64,000 nucleotides of DNA, taken from positions 8,506,854 to 8,570,853 of the forward strand of contig OZ005689.1 of NCBI GenBank assembly GCA_963930775.1. The letters are read 5' to 3'. A program made the position numbers and the translations under genes. Shown piece after piece: positions 11,731 to 24,232 of this stretch. Numbering within the stretch: the first letter of the stretch is position 1; every line of letters begins with the position of its first letter. The notes under the pieces are model-generated. The model was not told the DNA's origin, searched no databases, and saw only the letters and a list, made by a program, of their open reading frames with translations. The stretch is from Cliona cf. orientalis (taxonomy: Eukaryota; Porifera; Demospongiae; Clionaida; Clionaidae).

Positions 11731-14700
11731 TCATACAAAACTACAAGCAATAATCAAAATTAGTGGTGGCATAGTCGTGTCAGTAGCATTGTAAACTGTC
11801 TCAGTAGTTTGGCTATTGTTTTGTTGGTTAGAAGTGTAATCAATACCTACAATTGGTGACCAGGAGCGCATGATAAATAATGAAGAGGAGGAGGGGAAGG
11901 GAAGGAGCACGAAGCGCCCACGCGAAAGATTAAAATTTCAAATTTTTCCCACGATAGTCGCGTTACTAAATTTAGAACAATGGCACATGGCGCTAACCGG
12001 CCAGATGCTAGATGAGTCAGCAATTTTTGCGATGGACAATGGACGAGAAGCTAGTAGCTGTGGGCAAGACTGGCTTCATAATCGCAATCTATTAGTACTG
12101 TACAGGTACCAAAGGAGTTGATCCATGCCAAAAGAAAGTGAGTACGTATAATTAATAGACAGAGAGTACGTACTCGTCGAGTCCGATCATGTGTTTGGAG
12201 AGGGGATGCTAAATCAGAACGATCTGGGCATACTGTTACCTCTTTCGGTTTGCAGATGAGCTCAACAGAGTCTCTCAGGCATCTAAAACAGTAACCAGCT
12301 TCTCGTGTCCTTAGACTCGTCTAGCATCTGGCCGGTTAGCGCCATTGTTCTAAACTTAGTAATGCGACTACCGTGGGAAAAATTTGAAATTTTAATCTTT
12401 CGCGTGGGCGTTTCACGCTCCTTCCCTTCCCCTCCTCCTCTTCATTATTTATCATGCGCTTCTATGGTGACTCAATACATAGAATGATATGCACTGAGTT
12501 GCATACTCTTCCAGCTAAATTAAATTATTAGAGGGCTAATGTACTCTCAGCACATCAAGGGTTTAGCCCAGTAACTTAATATATTATACAGGCACTAAAA
12601 AGAAAGAGCTTCTGTAATATTATTAATTCCTCAAACAATGTCATGTATGGTATTACCATTTAAAGCAAGTTTTTTCAATGAATCTGGCTGGTAAGAATCA
12701 CTTACAGCAAGAATGCATATAATTTGGGAGCCAGAAAATAAGACTATTAGGTTACGGGTGACAGTTCACAGATGCACGGGCATTTACCATGATAGTGAGT
12801 AATGGAGACGAGACAAATCACAAAATTAATGAAAATGGTGCATCAAATTTCTCCTATAGATGGCTTCTCTTTTGACCGTAAGGAAGTTTTTATCTTATTA
12901 CTCAGACATCTGGACTGTCACAGTGCTGGAGTTGGCGTATATTTGAAGGGCTCCTGTCAGGAAGCAGATAGATAGCTGCGTTGACAACCTGGTCCGCCAT
13001 TACGCTCGGCGTAAATGACCTTTTGTGTAGCTTGCCCTCTGTGGAGTCCGAGACTCTTTAACTTGGAAACTAATTCCAGCATTGAAGAAGTTAAGTATTT
13101 AGTAAATACTAAGCAACAGAAAGTACACTAGAAGCCTTTATTTTGTCTAGGTAAAACTTGACAAAAGAGATCGTGGCAATAGCAGTCATAGCCTAACTTC
13201 TGCAACAGAAAGGTCACTTCAATGTTGTAATGCTACCTTTGTCATCATGTTAGCTTCATTTTCATTTTTGTTCAGCTTCACAGCTGTCTCCTTTGTGGAG
13301 ATACAGATAGCTTGTTACTCACGATAATTTCTAGATGCAAACTGTCATCCGTAACCTTAGTAGCTATGGCAATATGCATAATATTATTATCTTACCAATG
13401 AACCAGTTCTGAATATGAGCAGCACCATTAGAGTTCGACAATACTGAATGATGACCATTCATATCATTGATATCTTGAGTAACTGCATAAAAATAGATTA
13501 AATTTTATATATCATCAAAATTTTAATTGGAAACACTATGGTCAATGTCAGAGTTCAAGTCTCCATGTCTCCTGCAGCTGGTTCTTTCTATCTTACATGC
13601 ATTGAATTTGCAGCTTGCTGCTGACTAGCCACACTCAAACCCACAGTGTTGTTCACTTTACAGGTGGCCAAGATAGTTTTGTAGATAATATTATGTGAAA
13701 AATATTATTGTGTGTCACATCAAAAGGTATGCTGAGGTGGTGCATGATAATAATTACCCTGCGTGCATGCGCAAGGTGTAATGTAATCGGTTTTGTCTGT
13801 CGTTGTTGTCTGTCTTTAGCACAAAAATTGCCTGATCTGGAGATCTAGGCATCTGAGTGACTCGTAAATATAACGTATCCGTCAATATCGCTGAAAAACT
13901 TGCTTCAGTATGCTTCAAATCGTTTGGCAAGATCCACAAGCGTCGCAAATACTGCGCTTTGTTGGTCATGCCTATGGACTCTGCCCACTATGTGCTCTCT
14001 GCTGCATGTGCACAACCTGGCACAATACGTAGGTAAAGGTCGTCAACAGGCAGCTCGCATCATCGAGCTATCTGACCTCAGATATGCTCTGACATCGACA
14101 CTGCAGTGCGCGTGGGGTATGTGCTCTATAGAGCTCTAGTTATGGCCTATCATTGGTAATTAGCTATTATAGCTATGTATAATAATATAGCTACCAGCAA
14201 ATTTAATCGTAAAATTAAGTATATATAGCTACTCATGTCCTAGGAGTTAAGTTTAAATTGACCCTGGCCAAATTAAAGGTGTGGTTACCAATTTTTTTGT
14301 ACTTGTAGCTATGTACTGAACCATTAAATTTTCACTTAGCTATAATAGTACCATGGTAGGGATTAATTAGCGGTAATTCCCTAGCCTCCCCCTGTTCAGT
14401 GACACATTACGTCATTAGTATAATACTGCAGAGAAGGGTAGCTAGCTACATGCATGTAGCTACTGATTAATATTAGTCCTTGTCAATGATTAGTTTCTTA
14501 CCAACTAGTCTTGCTTCTGCATTTTTTGGCTGGTGATTTCCACGCACAGAACACACAATCCGTGAATTATTTACACTTTCTTTGGCAATAAATTCTAAGG
14601 TAGAATTAATCAGAGATCCATCACTCTTAGTCTTAAATGATACATTCAATTCTGGAGGGAGCCCAAGAGCAAAAGTATCGTTCACAAGCCACAAGATGTC

Positions 14701-15008
14701 TCGAGCTCCTTCGTACACCGAACAATTGAACTTTACGGTGTCGTTTTCTGGACAACGTACGTCCTGAGGCGTTGATTTAAAGATTTCTACAACACCTGTA
14801 CCTATAATATATAACGTGAATACAAATAGCGGTGATATAATTAGAACAGCCGATACTCTACGATACTATTATTGTGTTGTGAATTCGGCATGTTATTAGC
14901 CGGTAGATGTCGATTTGAAATCTCACCTTCATCTTGTGCTCTACAAAGTAGTAGTAAAGTACTCTGCCATGCCACCATCAACGTCAAACCCAAAGCAGCC
15001 CGCCGCAT
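11731..15008 (-). CDS. GPI-anchored-type single-Ig surface protein
   Basis: Exons in transcript order: 15008-14927 (ATG, signal peptide), 14801-14502 (Ig), 13482-13396 (linker), 11846-11731 (C-terminus, TGA). All introns are phase 1 with clear donors (GTGAGA, GTAAGA, GTAAGA); the joined frame is 194 residues. The N-terminus (MRRAALGLT... LLLLCRAQ) is a good signal peptide. The Ig exon has VKFNCS, a DILW core, several N-glycosylation sequons and a second Cys (RIVCSV). It resembles the Ig exon of the first receptor gene. The last exon is Asn/Thr-rich and ends in a short hydrophobic stretch (PPLILIIACSFV) with no basic tail, which fits a GPI signal. Intron 2 holds a MITE and intron 3 a foldback element ending about 15 bases before the last acceptor. 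Role inferred: surface recognition or adhesion partner. Confidence 0.75.
11864..12462. mobile_element. Foldback element with long inverted arms
   Basis: Two arms of about 170 bp face each other. The left begins AGCGCATGATAAATAATG at about 11864. The right ends with the complement at about 12462. Both arms continue through a GA-rich block, 'cccacgcgaaag' and 'gcgctaaccggccagatgc' (left-strand reading) with few mismatches. The central spacer of about 235 bp is unrelated. It lies in intron 3 of the minus-strand Ig/GPI gene. I see no transposase frame. Confidence 0.85.
12470..13395. other. Intron sequence, nothing recognised
   Basis: This is the rest of intron 3 of the minus-strand Ig/GPI gene. 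I searched the minus strand for an alternative phase-1 membrane exon and found only acceptors leading straight into stops. Confidence 0.45.
13753..14141. mobile_element. MITE, ACCCCGCGTGC family (copy a)
   Basis: Begins ATTACCCTGCGTGCATGCGCAA and ends in GTGGGGTATGTGCTCTATAGAGCTCTAGTT. The terminus ACCCYGCG pairs with CGCGTGGGGT near the right end. Diagnostic interior words are 'tcgttgttgtctgtc', 'gcacaaaaatt' and 'gaaaaact...ttcag'. Related copies: 25703-26098, 26745-27465, 16690-17110 and, on the other strand, about 17118-17345. It lies in intron 2 of the minus-strand Ig/GPI gene. Confidence 0.75.
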
Positions 15009-15158
15009 GTTTCTTTTTTTTTTTCTTTTATCGTCTTGTTCGATGTGCGACTCTTGAATTTCTTATCAACTAATCGCTCACCAGACCATCCCGCGCGAAG
15101 GCGCAGTGCGCAATATTTTCGTAATTAATTAAATTATCGGTTTCCGAAATAAATATAA

Positions 15159-15380
15159 ATGGCGGCTCCAATCAGATTGCAGCTTTCTGACAACGTGCAA
15201 CATCACCAGCTCGCGCTGCGCAATAATAGTATAAAACCGAACGTGACATATCGACGTCACGTCAACAATATACGGCACAACTACATGTGTAGCTCTAGCT
15301 CTGTGTACACCAGCAACAAGTCGAACAACGACCTGACTGTGTGTAATCAGTACCGTGAGGCGCCATCAACGATCTATTAA
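15159..15380 (+). CDS. Small hypothetical ORF, divergent from the Ig/GPI gene
   Basis: A 73-codon frame starts at ATG 15159, 150 bases from the start of the minus-strand Ig/GPI gene and pointing away from it. It is preceded by an 'aaataaatataa' stretch. Its base composition is more GC-rich than the flanks. The product is polar, rich in Asn, Arg, His and Ser, with no signal peptide, membrane segment or motif I recognise. It might be a first exon, a short peptide gene or a transcribed non-coding leader. Confidence 0.2.
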   Translation: MAAPIRLQLSDNVQHHQLALRNNSIKPNVTYRRHVNNIRHNYMCSSSSVYTSNKSNNDLTVCNQYREAPSTIY

Positions 15381-16685
15381 ATTTAATGTTGATTAAAAGT
15401 TAGATTCTCGTGTTTGAGATAGCAAGAGCTATAGGTAAGTACATTTATATTACATGCAATACAACGCTCTCACAGTATTCTTGGTGCATGCCGTACTCTT
15501 TGCTCGCGCCGAACGAACTCAATACCAATCCATTTGTATTGCGCGTAGCTAATATTATTATCATTGAGCTGAAGGTCAGTCAGGTTCGCTTTTGTTAATA
15601 ATATTATCATGCCATGACGCATAACTATTAAATTTTTACAGTTTAACGCGCGTACGGCCCCCTAGCCTGCAAGCAACTATGATGAAAACAGGGTAAGTTT
15701 ATGATGAAATTATAAAAAAAATAGTATTGATGCTGTATACTGAAGTGGGTTGCATAGTTTTTACATGACAAAAATTTAATATGATGTACTTTATTCCCTG
15801 GTCCACTGAATATAATTCCGCTACCATAATTAGGGATTATGTAATGGTGATATCACTCAATGACATACACAATGTCATAATATTCATCCTTGTTAATTGA
15901 TCTTAATTATCAATACTAAAGAATACCTTAATTGCGATATAAAGTAGCGATTTGTATGGCCCAAACAAAACTTGCTCCAATATACATACAATTATCAATA
16001 ACTATTACATCATTTGTAATTCATCTTTGCGGGTGGGCAAGTGGATTTAGTGGAAACGGACAAAAACGGAAACAAAAAAGAGAAGGCCATCAAGAATATT
16101 CTACTAAATTTTGTGGTATAGGTCATTTTTGTTTTCGTAAATCTACTTGCAACTACCATTGAGGCAACCAAAGCAGCTGCCTCGGTTATCAGTTCAGCTA
16201 GCTATAATTATACTTAAATACACAATACTCACTGTACCGTGTGTATGCCGTGTTTGCTGACTAAGCACACTTGAATCTTTACTATGGCAAAAGATATAGC
16301 TCCGATCTCTAAGAGAGCTAGACAGATGGTAGTGCAAGTTTGGTGCTCATAGCACATTGCAGTGAGTATAGTTATGATCCTAAATAATTTTTAGATTTGC
16401 GCTCTAACTATTATATAGGTACATGTACATTGTAACTGACTTAGTTGCAGTACTATAGAGTAGCTACTAGACTAGTGGTTGTGGAACTTGTACTGGTTCA
16501 CCAATTCACCCATGGTAATCAATGGATACAGCACCTGCTCTTGTGGTGGCATAAAATTATATAGCTCTCTTTGTAGTGACCACTGATGCAACCTTGCAGT
16601 TACCCTTTCACTCACAATTAACTTGCCTAACCTCTAGTTCTGCTGACACTGCAATATTTTATCCCCGCAGGTCTCCTCTCTTAAT
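15381..16685. other. Intergenic, no gene seen
   Basis: No exon with credible splice sites, no long frame and no clear repeat boundary was found. Confidence 0.45.
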
Positions 16686-16689
16686 TACT

Positions 16690-17110
16690 CTGTGCACATG
16701 CGCAAGGGAGTTTATAAAGTAGTCGGTCATGTTGTTGTTGTGAGCACAAAAATTGCCATAGTATCCATAGGCGGATCCAGCATAGGAGCACAAGGGGCAC
16801 GTGCCCCCCCTTTTGGAGAGTCACATATGCAAACTATATAGCTACAAGAGAGGCACACATTCTAGTGCTATCAACTGTGGAGTAAAACTATCTATAAACC
16901 AACTTACTTAGTGGTTTTTAGCTCAAATGGCTGAGCCACTTCCATTTACCACGTGTCGACTAGCGTTGAACGGCAATTTAAGGGGTGTGGTCGCAAAATT
17001 TTCGCGCGCGTGCCCCCTCCTGTCTCAAATCCTGGATCCGCCACTGGTATCTGAGCTACTCGTAAGCATCTTGCTGAATTGGTCGAATTTGGCGAAAAAC
17101 TGGTTTCAGT
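16690..17110. mobile_element. MITE, ACCCCGCGTGC family (copy d), interrupted
   Basis: The left part (16690-16768: CATGCGCAAGGG, GCACAAAAATTGCC) and the right part (17046-17110: ATCTGAG..ACTCGTAA, GCGAAAAACTGGTTTCAG) align in order with copy a at 13753. They are separated by a different element at 16770-17045. The 3' terminal part is missing. A further copy in opposite orientation follows at about 17345 down to 17118. Confidence 0.6.
16770..17045. mobile_element. Nested MITE with GGCGGATCCAG termini
   Basis: Bounded by GCGGATCCAG on the left and CTGGATCCGCC on the right, about 275 bp. Removing it restores the order of the host MITE, so it inserted later. It contains a short run of C next to 'ggggcacgtgccccccc', itself a small palindrome. 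No coding capacity. Confidence 0.75.
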
Positions 17111-18160
17111 AGCTATGTTAAAGGACACGATCCATGAACATCAGAAATAGAGCCTTTTGTTTCTCATCATAGCCAAGCCTATGAACGGTACCTACTTGAC
17201 TCCGTAATACAGTCTGCTGCTTCTGCTCATGCGCATAACTATTACTGATAAAGATTGCTGACATGTTCCAAACTAGAGCTCTGTAGAGCACATACCCCAC
17301 ACGCTCTGTAGCAACTGTAGCATAGTATTTCAACACTCTCCGACAGCTGTTTTGTGACTCGAAATTAATTCTGTGTTATCTCAGTATACACAATAATATT
17401 AATAATAATGTGCAGTACTCAGTGCAGTTAAGGCATGTCTGATTATCGTTGGCACGCGCCCGACTATGAGCCAATTAGTGGCTTGTATTGTGACGTCACT
17501 ATCATACAAGCCCTGAACAGGCCATGGCAAAAAGCCACACAGCCACAGTTTTGAGCTCACTTTATCGAGAAAATGCCGTCCGGAATTGTAGCGCTCATGG
17601 TTTCGCAGCACTAATGATCGAAAATCAAAGCTTACGATCGATATTGATGATCTGTCGGACGGATTGTCGATGGCTGCTTTCAGTTCGGAGCTACATGCGA
17701 AACATCGTGCCGTGGATCCCCCCAAAATCTAATATTTTGCTACTAAAATCGTAGCAGAGGGGTTTTTCGATAATCCGTCCGATGATATGTTAGATCATCA
17801 TAGTTAGCCTCCGTTTGTGTAGCTAAGGTTCGGTAGAAGTGGCCGCTTAAATTCCGGATAGCTCGATTTAGCGTTTTAGAGGGCATGGCTGAATGGCGCT
17901 GCCACGCCTAATTAGTTAATTGGTTGCGGTTAATAATTATATATTTGAAAGGTGCTTGAATTGATCTTTCATATAGTACCCTGATCAGTCTTCTCCTGCA
18001 TTGGCGGATAGTACATGGTAATGATGTTGATGACAGCATCAGTGACACTGTGGTATTAGATTACCAGTACTCTAATTTAGCATAGTCCATATGCATGCAT
18101 AATACATGGGAATTTTTGTGTTAATACCCGATTAATAACTCTTTTTGATTTTTTTTTCAG

Positions 18161-21100
18161 GTGTACAATACTGTTGTGTCTTTGGGCGATTGTGATTATG
18201 CTTTCAATCTCATCATTGTCATCAGAAGTAATGTTTCCATGTATGGATTCATGTAACGATTCGGACAATGTGACCCACGTATGTGAACCCAATACACTAC
18301 GCTCAGTCATAAGTTCTATCTGTTCTGAAAGCTCTGGAATGGTCATGAAGTTTTATGAAACTACCAAAAAAATAATAGATCAAAAAACAAAAATAATTGT
18401 TGAATTTGATCTGCACATGCACGGGCAAAAGCTTAGATTAAGTACGATAGGTATATAATAATTTTTTTGTCCCATAAGAATATTCTGGAAAAGTGAGAGC
18501 CATATATATAATATTCATAGCTATTATTATTATGTTGAGAGGGTAGACAAATATAAAATTAATCATTCATGGTATGTGTGGATATATTATTCAGAAAACT
18601 CTCCATTTATTTTACATAGGTGAATGTATCATGTGAAGATCTAGAGTTGAACTCGATGAATAAATTTGAAGTAAAATTTAACTGCTGCTTATTATATAGT
18701 ATTACGTACGGCATTCCAACTCTACAAATTCATGGTAATTTCGATGATGGAGAAAGTGCAATACTGAAACGAAATTCTGGATCTGATAACAACTTATACA
18801 GTAGTATATCAACAGTAAGAATCGTTAACAGCACACGGGTCTGGTGTAATATTACTGACCATTCCACTCGTCCACCTACTGTAACAACTTGCAAACATCA
18901 TGTGTTTACAAACAACTGTCAAGATCAAGGTAATATGTTTATCTAATCTGGTTATTGTAGTATTAAGCTCTGAAGCTATTTTGAGGTCCCATGAGACAGC
19001 AGGGTACTTACTGGATGAGGAATTATAAATTAAATGCCAGTCATGCCATCATGTATATCATAATTAATTGTGGCCTGCTCTGAGAAAAGGACCATTCAGG
19101 ATATTTTATAAAAATTGAGTTCACTAGTAGACGTATTTGTATGAAATCCCTATGAAATTCATATGAATAATTTCATGTTCATATCATGTCATTTTCATGA
19201 CCATCAACCCTAGGAAACATTAACATTTCATGGGGTCACTTACTCATGAATATACCATGAACATACTAGGATTTTACCATGAAACATAGACCAATGAAAT
19301 ACCTATGAAATTTTTGACCTACCAAAAGCCATGAAAACCCCATGAAACTCCAGCCTATGAAACCATGGGTAATTTGATGGGGTTTTCATAGCATATTTAC
19401 CAATGAAAATGCTAGGATTTTCATGCAGTCTTCATGGTATATATATTGTCATGATATACCTATGATTTACCTATGAAATTTTGCTATTAGTAATACTATG
19501 AACATAGTTTAGTTAATTAACAGGCAAGTTAATGCTGGTAAGTCACTGCTACCTTTGCTTCTTAGGTGAACTTGCTATAATATTATAGCTTTACAGCAGG
19601 CACCAAATGGACTCAATCTGTCTGAATTGGTTGCGTAGTTCGTGGTTGCGTGTTCAACCACAGGTACTTGGATATAGGTGCCTCAACTAGGCTATCTTTC
19701 TTGTATCCATGGATACAAAGCACAAGTATGGGATAATGTGGCTGATACCAAGAATAAATGCTCAGATAAAATGTAAACCGTATTATCTCCCAAACCACGT
19801 CCCGTCAGTACAGTGTGATACGGCACAAACTTTAACCTACACTCCTCACTGCAGCTGACCAACAGCAGCTGCCACTAAGCTGGCATATGCGCATAATGGC
19901 GACTGGTTTAAATGTCGAATCTACCACCAGACTATTGACAGGCAAGATATTATAGTATAAGAACTAAGCTTAAGTGGTATCAAGCTTCAAACTAATAGTA
20001 TGAATTTTATACACATATCTTTGAGGAATAAACACCTCCTCCAGACCAATTGAATCACAATAATATGTTACAGCTATGATCAAAATTAATACACACTGAT
20101 AAAGGAGTTTAAATAGGCTATTGACTTGACAACCCAATACTCACTAATAGGCTTGCTCACAACCAACTCTTAGACCTAATAATTACTGCTTCCATATTGC
20201 ATGCTAATTCTTACAAGGAAATTCCCTTAGCATCTGAAGACTTGGAGTTTCTTCTTTCTAGCAGCTGTTCAATAGTGTACTTTAGATAGGGATGTCCAGA
20301 CAGATGGTTCACCACACAGCCAACTAAGCTAAGAGAGCTAGGCTCTAATAACTTGGTCTAGCTGTTCTACTGAACTGCCATCTTAAACAAACTATTGTGA
20401 GCTAGGATTTAAAATAGAAGCAGCTGCCACTGCACCTATGTCACATGCGATGCATGTGCACAGTCATCTCCATGAAAATCCCATGAAATCTTTATCATAG
20501 GTTCGTTAAAAACCTATGACTTTTGTTTTCATGGATATTTCATATCCCATGAAAATTATTTCATGGCATTTTCATATCCCATATAATCCCATGAAATTAA
20601 TTTCATAGCTTTTGTACTATTTCATAGGTTTGTTGAAACCTATGATTTCTATTTTCATAGGTTTTTGGTAAAATTATAGGTATTTCATATCCCATGAAAT
20701 TATTTCATGGGATTTTCATGTCCCATGAATATCCTAGGATTTGGCTATGACGCGAGTTTCATGGTATCATTTTATGAGTTCATAGGGTTTTCCTATACCT
20801 TTCATGAACATTTCATGAGAATACTGTCTAGTAGTGGTTTTAGCATAGAGTGATAGTGCTGTGTGTGCTGAATCCAACGGTGCAAGTTTCATGAAAAAAA
20901 AAAATCACAAGTGGAGTTATGACCATTTTTATGCACTCGGGTAGGTACATTCATTTTTCGGAAAATGCGCATTTTTAATTTGTATGTATCCGAGCAATTA
21001 TTTGCGCCCATAACGATAGTTTACATATTGCAACTACATAAATATAGCATATCAATATGAAGCCAAATTTCATTTCTGATAAAGCAAAAAACAGAAAAAT

Positions 21101-24100
21101 GAAGAAATTTATTTCCCCCACATTTTAGCTATTATAGGAAAATGATATTTTATCCTGAGTGGTCCCTTTTCTCCGAGCGGGTCACAATTATTGTGATACG
21201 ACAGCATGATCAATCAACATCTAAGACATATTCTTAGACTAATTAATAATTGTAGCTATAGGTGTGCAGAAGATGGAAAATTAAAAGATTACCGTAAATC
21301 GCGAATATTTCGATGTTAAAATATTTTCGGACAGCATGGCTTGTGCGAAAATTAAACGTACGAAATACATGCGCAATATTAACGACAATGCGGTACAGGG
21401 TCGTTTTTTCAAAAATTATTTAACGCGAAAAATTATCGCATGAAATATTTTAGACTCGAAATATTCGCGATTTGCGGTATTAAATTTGTCTGCTCTATCT
21501 GAAGTGTAAATGTTACAATGTACTGGAGTGCAGAACCCTCACCACTATTATAATAATTATATACATGTACAAGCATGCACGACCCTTGCGCATGTACAGA
21601 GTGGCTCACTGCATGTGTAGCTATATATGGAGTAACTACGTTATTATACCCTGCACCTGAACAGGGGTCTGGTACTGTTCTCTTATTAGAGTCAGTGCAT
21701 GATCTATATAGGAGTACAGTCCAACCTCGATTATCCGAACCTCGATTATCCGAACTCTCGATTATCCGAACTCGAGATGCAAAGAAAATTTAGGGTCAAA
21801 GTACACATTGTGACCACGTGACTGGATTGCGCATGCGCAGTAAACTTACGTCGCGTCGTTGCCACGCAAGAATCAGCTGCACTGCTATCAAATCTATAGT
21901 TTTAACGCTCAAAGAAGTAAAAGAAACGCATGGTAAGCGTTCTATCAATCGAGGATGGGATTAAAATCGTCAAAATTCTCAATAAATCTGTCAATGATAC
22001 GTTTTTGCATGCATCATCGATCTAGTGGGTGTGGTCAACGTTATCCGAGCTTTTTGCTTATCTGAACGGTTCCATATTTCCCCTTGGCCAAAGGGGTTCG
22101 GATAATCGAGGTTGGACTATAGTGGGAAGGCACCTGGCTATGTCACTGTATGAACTGAAACAAGGCTGTCGGAACCTGGTCTTACCACTTTTTGAGCCTT
22201 TATGAAAGTTCGACATCGATCCTCAGTTCATGATCTAGCAGCTAAGCTAGAATACACTCTATGGATCTCGTTATGTACAGACATCCTACGAGAACTTAAG
22301 AATTTTAACAACTGAAAAAAGCGAGATTCGAACCCGCTGTATACTTTCTGTTCCACACACAAGAGCTGCCCCAACCACTACACCACCGCTGTTGTCGCTG
22401 CTGCCAATCATTATTTTCCCCCTTTCATAGACAAAACCTAACCCTGCTAACCATTGGCAACCTATCCCCAACCCCCCCAGCCCCTCCCATCCATACCGTG
22501 TGTATCATTATCGAAATCATTATGTACATATTATGCGCGTATGATTGCGTCATAACCACGCGCCGATAATCTAATTATGATGTCTGTACATAACGATTTC
22601 GATTCGCAATGTTTTTTGCCCACGAGCTCTCATTTGGGTATGCGGTCTCTGTGAGTAGGTAGGGTCAACACACAGCATGCCAAAACATATCGTGCATATG
22701 CAAAACTTATTGGGAGCGTGGCTTTCAATACTATACTGCACATGCGCCTCACCACAAAGGATTTGCTTCCGATGGCCCTGTAAAGCGTACTTAAACTGAA
22801 TTAAACACTTCAGAGCCACTGCTTGTTTTATTACATAAAATGCTGTAATACACTATAGTAAGGAGGTATGTCAATCCCATCTGGAGGCCACCAGTGGCAT
22901 TGTGTTGAGTAAGATTGCTGTACAAACTTTGTTCAATGTTGTTCACTTCATTCACTAAGTAATATTCCCCATACCTTAAAGAGAATCTGAGATAACCAAG
23001 TTTGGAGTGAGGTGTTACAATGCATAATTTGGGGGTGAGTATGAGCGAGCCCCACTTCATTTGCATCTGTCCGTGTGTCCAGTTTGGCTGACTGAGCATG
23101 CACGCGAATTAAATAACACGTACTCTCTATTGTGCCATGCCTAAGCTAATTTGCCAATTATTTGCACATGCTCAAAATGAATGATCAGAGTCAAAGGAGA
23201 TTAGGAAGAGTTAAGGCCAAGAACGAGGATATCGGATCCAAAATTAGCTACAGAGAATGAACTACAGGGTTGCATACAGGATTTTTTTCTGGGGGGGGGG
23301 GGGGGGGGGGGGGGGAGGGGCGATCTCACGGACGACTTACGTATGTATATGCGCCGCTGCCATGCATATAATATACTAGTAAATAAATCACACAATAATA
23401 CTGTGATGACAAACGATTTCTTTTGCTTGTGTATGTCATCATATAATTTATTTGTGCTGTAGCTATATATTACATGTATATTATTATGGAATTCTGGGGG
23501 GGGGGGGGGGGGGGAGATCCCAGTGCGCCCCCACTCTGTATGCAACTCTGAACTAGACAGAGAAGACAGCAACAGAGAGGGAGCACGGGTAAAGAGATAG
23601 AAACGACGAATAGCTACTCCAGCTTGTTGCTCGCTAATAAACTCATATTATTTTACAAGGCCATTGGCATTGCTAAGTAGTTGAGTCTTGAAAAAGGACA
23701 AAAGGATGGCTAGAACTATAGAACCGCGTGTGCTGACATTGCCATATCTTGCATAATTTGTGCATAGCTACGTGTATCATGCACACGCAAGCTCGCAAAT
23801 ACTTGCCCCCACATGCATATGATCTATGCCCCCACTATGAAATACATCACACTAGTAATGATATTATATCCCTATATGAAATCTTATGCATGTAACATTC
23901 ATGTGATCCAAACATGCATGAAGCATGCTCATGTGTAGCGCATGTAAGACAACATTGAAGCAATTTTTTAGATTATCAGTAACAATTTAATTTTGTCTCA
24001 TTATAATACAGAGTCTAACAGCACTGAAAACAGCACTGATTCAGAATCAACTGTAGGTTTTACTACAGCCGTTACTAATTCCCATCGATCCCTTTCCGGT

Positions 24101-24232
24101 AATTTAAACTCTAGTGCAAACCATAAAATTAATTTAAATTTTGTTAATTAATTCTTTCCTATTGCAGCCCCAGTGCTAACTCTCCTTGTAGGAGGTACAC
24201 TTCATGTATTATGGATAATCATTAGATCATAG
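18161..24232 (+). CDS. Candidate Ig/mucin-like surface protein (start unresolved)
   Basis: Proposed exons: 18161-18450, 18639-18929, 24012-24098, 24168-24232 (TAG); all joins after the first are phase 1. The first exon follows a strong acceptor (T9CAG). It reads as a hydrophobic leader (LLCLWAIVIMLSISSLSS) if an upstream exon supplies 'AT' to make a split start codon; I could not locate that exon. The second exon has an Ig-like pattern (FNCC ... RVWCNI). Its better-looking acceptor at 18620 would give a stop, so I placed the start at 18639 to keep frame. The third exon is a short Ser/Thr/Asn-rich spacer. The last encodes a hydrophobic stretch (APVLTLLVGG...LWIIIRS), fitting a GPI signal or a membrane anchor with almost no tail. 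The 5-kb third intron is filled with transposons. It could be a decaying gene. Confidence 0.4.
19122..20838. mobile_element. TIR element with CATGAAA-rich subterminal arms
   Basis: Left end CACTAGTAGACGTATT and right end AATACTGTCTAGTAGTGG are imperfect inverted repeats. The left arm (19122-19510) and right arm (20460-20838) are each about 380 bp, made almost wholly of variants of CCTATGAAA, CCATGAAAT and their complements. The 950-bp centre is ordinary sequence without a transposase frame. It lies in the long intron of the candidate Ig/mucin gene. Confidence 0.7.
21289..21482. mobile_element. MITE with TTACCGTAAATCGCGAATA termini
   Basis: Left TTACCGTAAATCGCGAATATT and right complement AATATTCGCGATTTGCGGTAtta bound about 194 bp. 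No coding capacity. Terminal TACCGTA is shared with other MITEs in the window. Confidence 0.8.
21717..22119. mobile_element. pogo/Tigger-like MITE
   Basis: Left terminus CAGTCCAACCTCGATTATCC and its complement at the right end, each preceded or followed by TA (21715-21716, 22120-22121). TA duplication and this TIR are characteristic of pogo/Tigger-type mariner relatives. The left end carries three tandem CTCGATTATCCGAA words. About 400 bp, non-coding. Confidence 0.8.
22262..22600 (-). mobile_element. TIR element containing a tRNA-like sequence (intact copy)
   Basis: The ends ATCTCGTTATGTACAGACAT and its near complement at about 22575-22600 form inverted repeats. On the minus strand, between about 22400 and 22315, a tRNA-like block shows an A-box-like GGTGTAGTGGTTGGGG and a perfect B box GGGTTCGAATCTC followed by a T run. 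I do not see a good acceptor stem, so this is a tRNA-derived block rather than a working tRNA gene. A second, interrupted copy lies at 55112-55377 plus about 56640-56730. Confidence 0.65.
23262..23552. mobile_element. MITE with poly-G inside both ends
   Basis: The left end GGGTTGCATACAGGATTTTTT and the right end (complement reads GAGTTGCATACAGAGTGGGGG) are inverted. Each is followed inward by a long G run on the plus strand: 25 G at 23291-23315 and 19 G at 23496-23514. Non-coding. Confidence 0.65.

Noticed and set aside
18620..18638. Acceptor at 18620 for the Ig exon of the candidate Ig/mucin gene
   Set aside because: The site looks better than 18639, but the phase-1 frame from the preceding exon then reaches TGA within five codons; kept only as an alternative if the gene is dead.
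22315..22400. tRNA gene on the minus strand
   Set aside because: A and B boxes and T terminator are present, but I cannot pair the acceptor stem and it sits inside a repeated TIR element.
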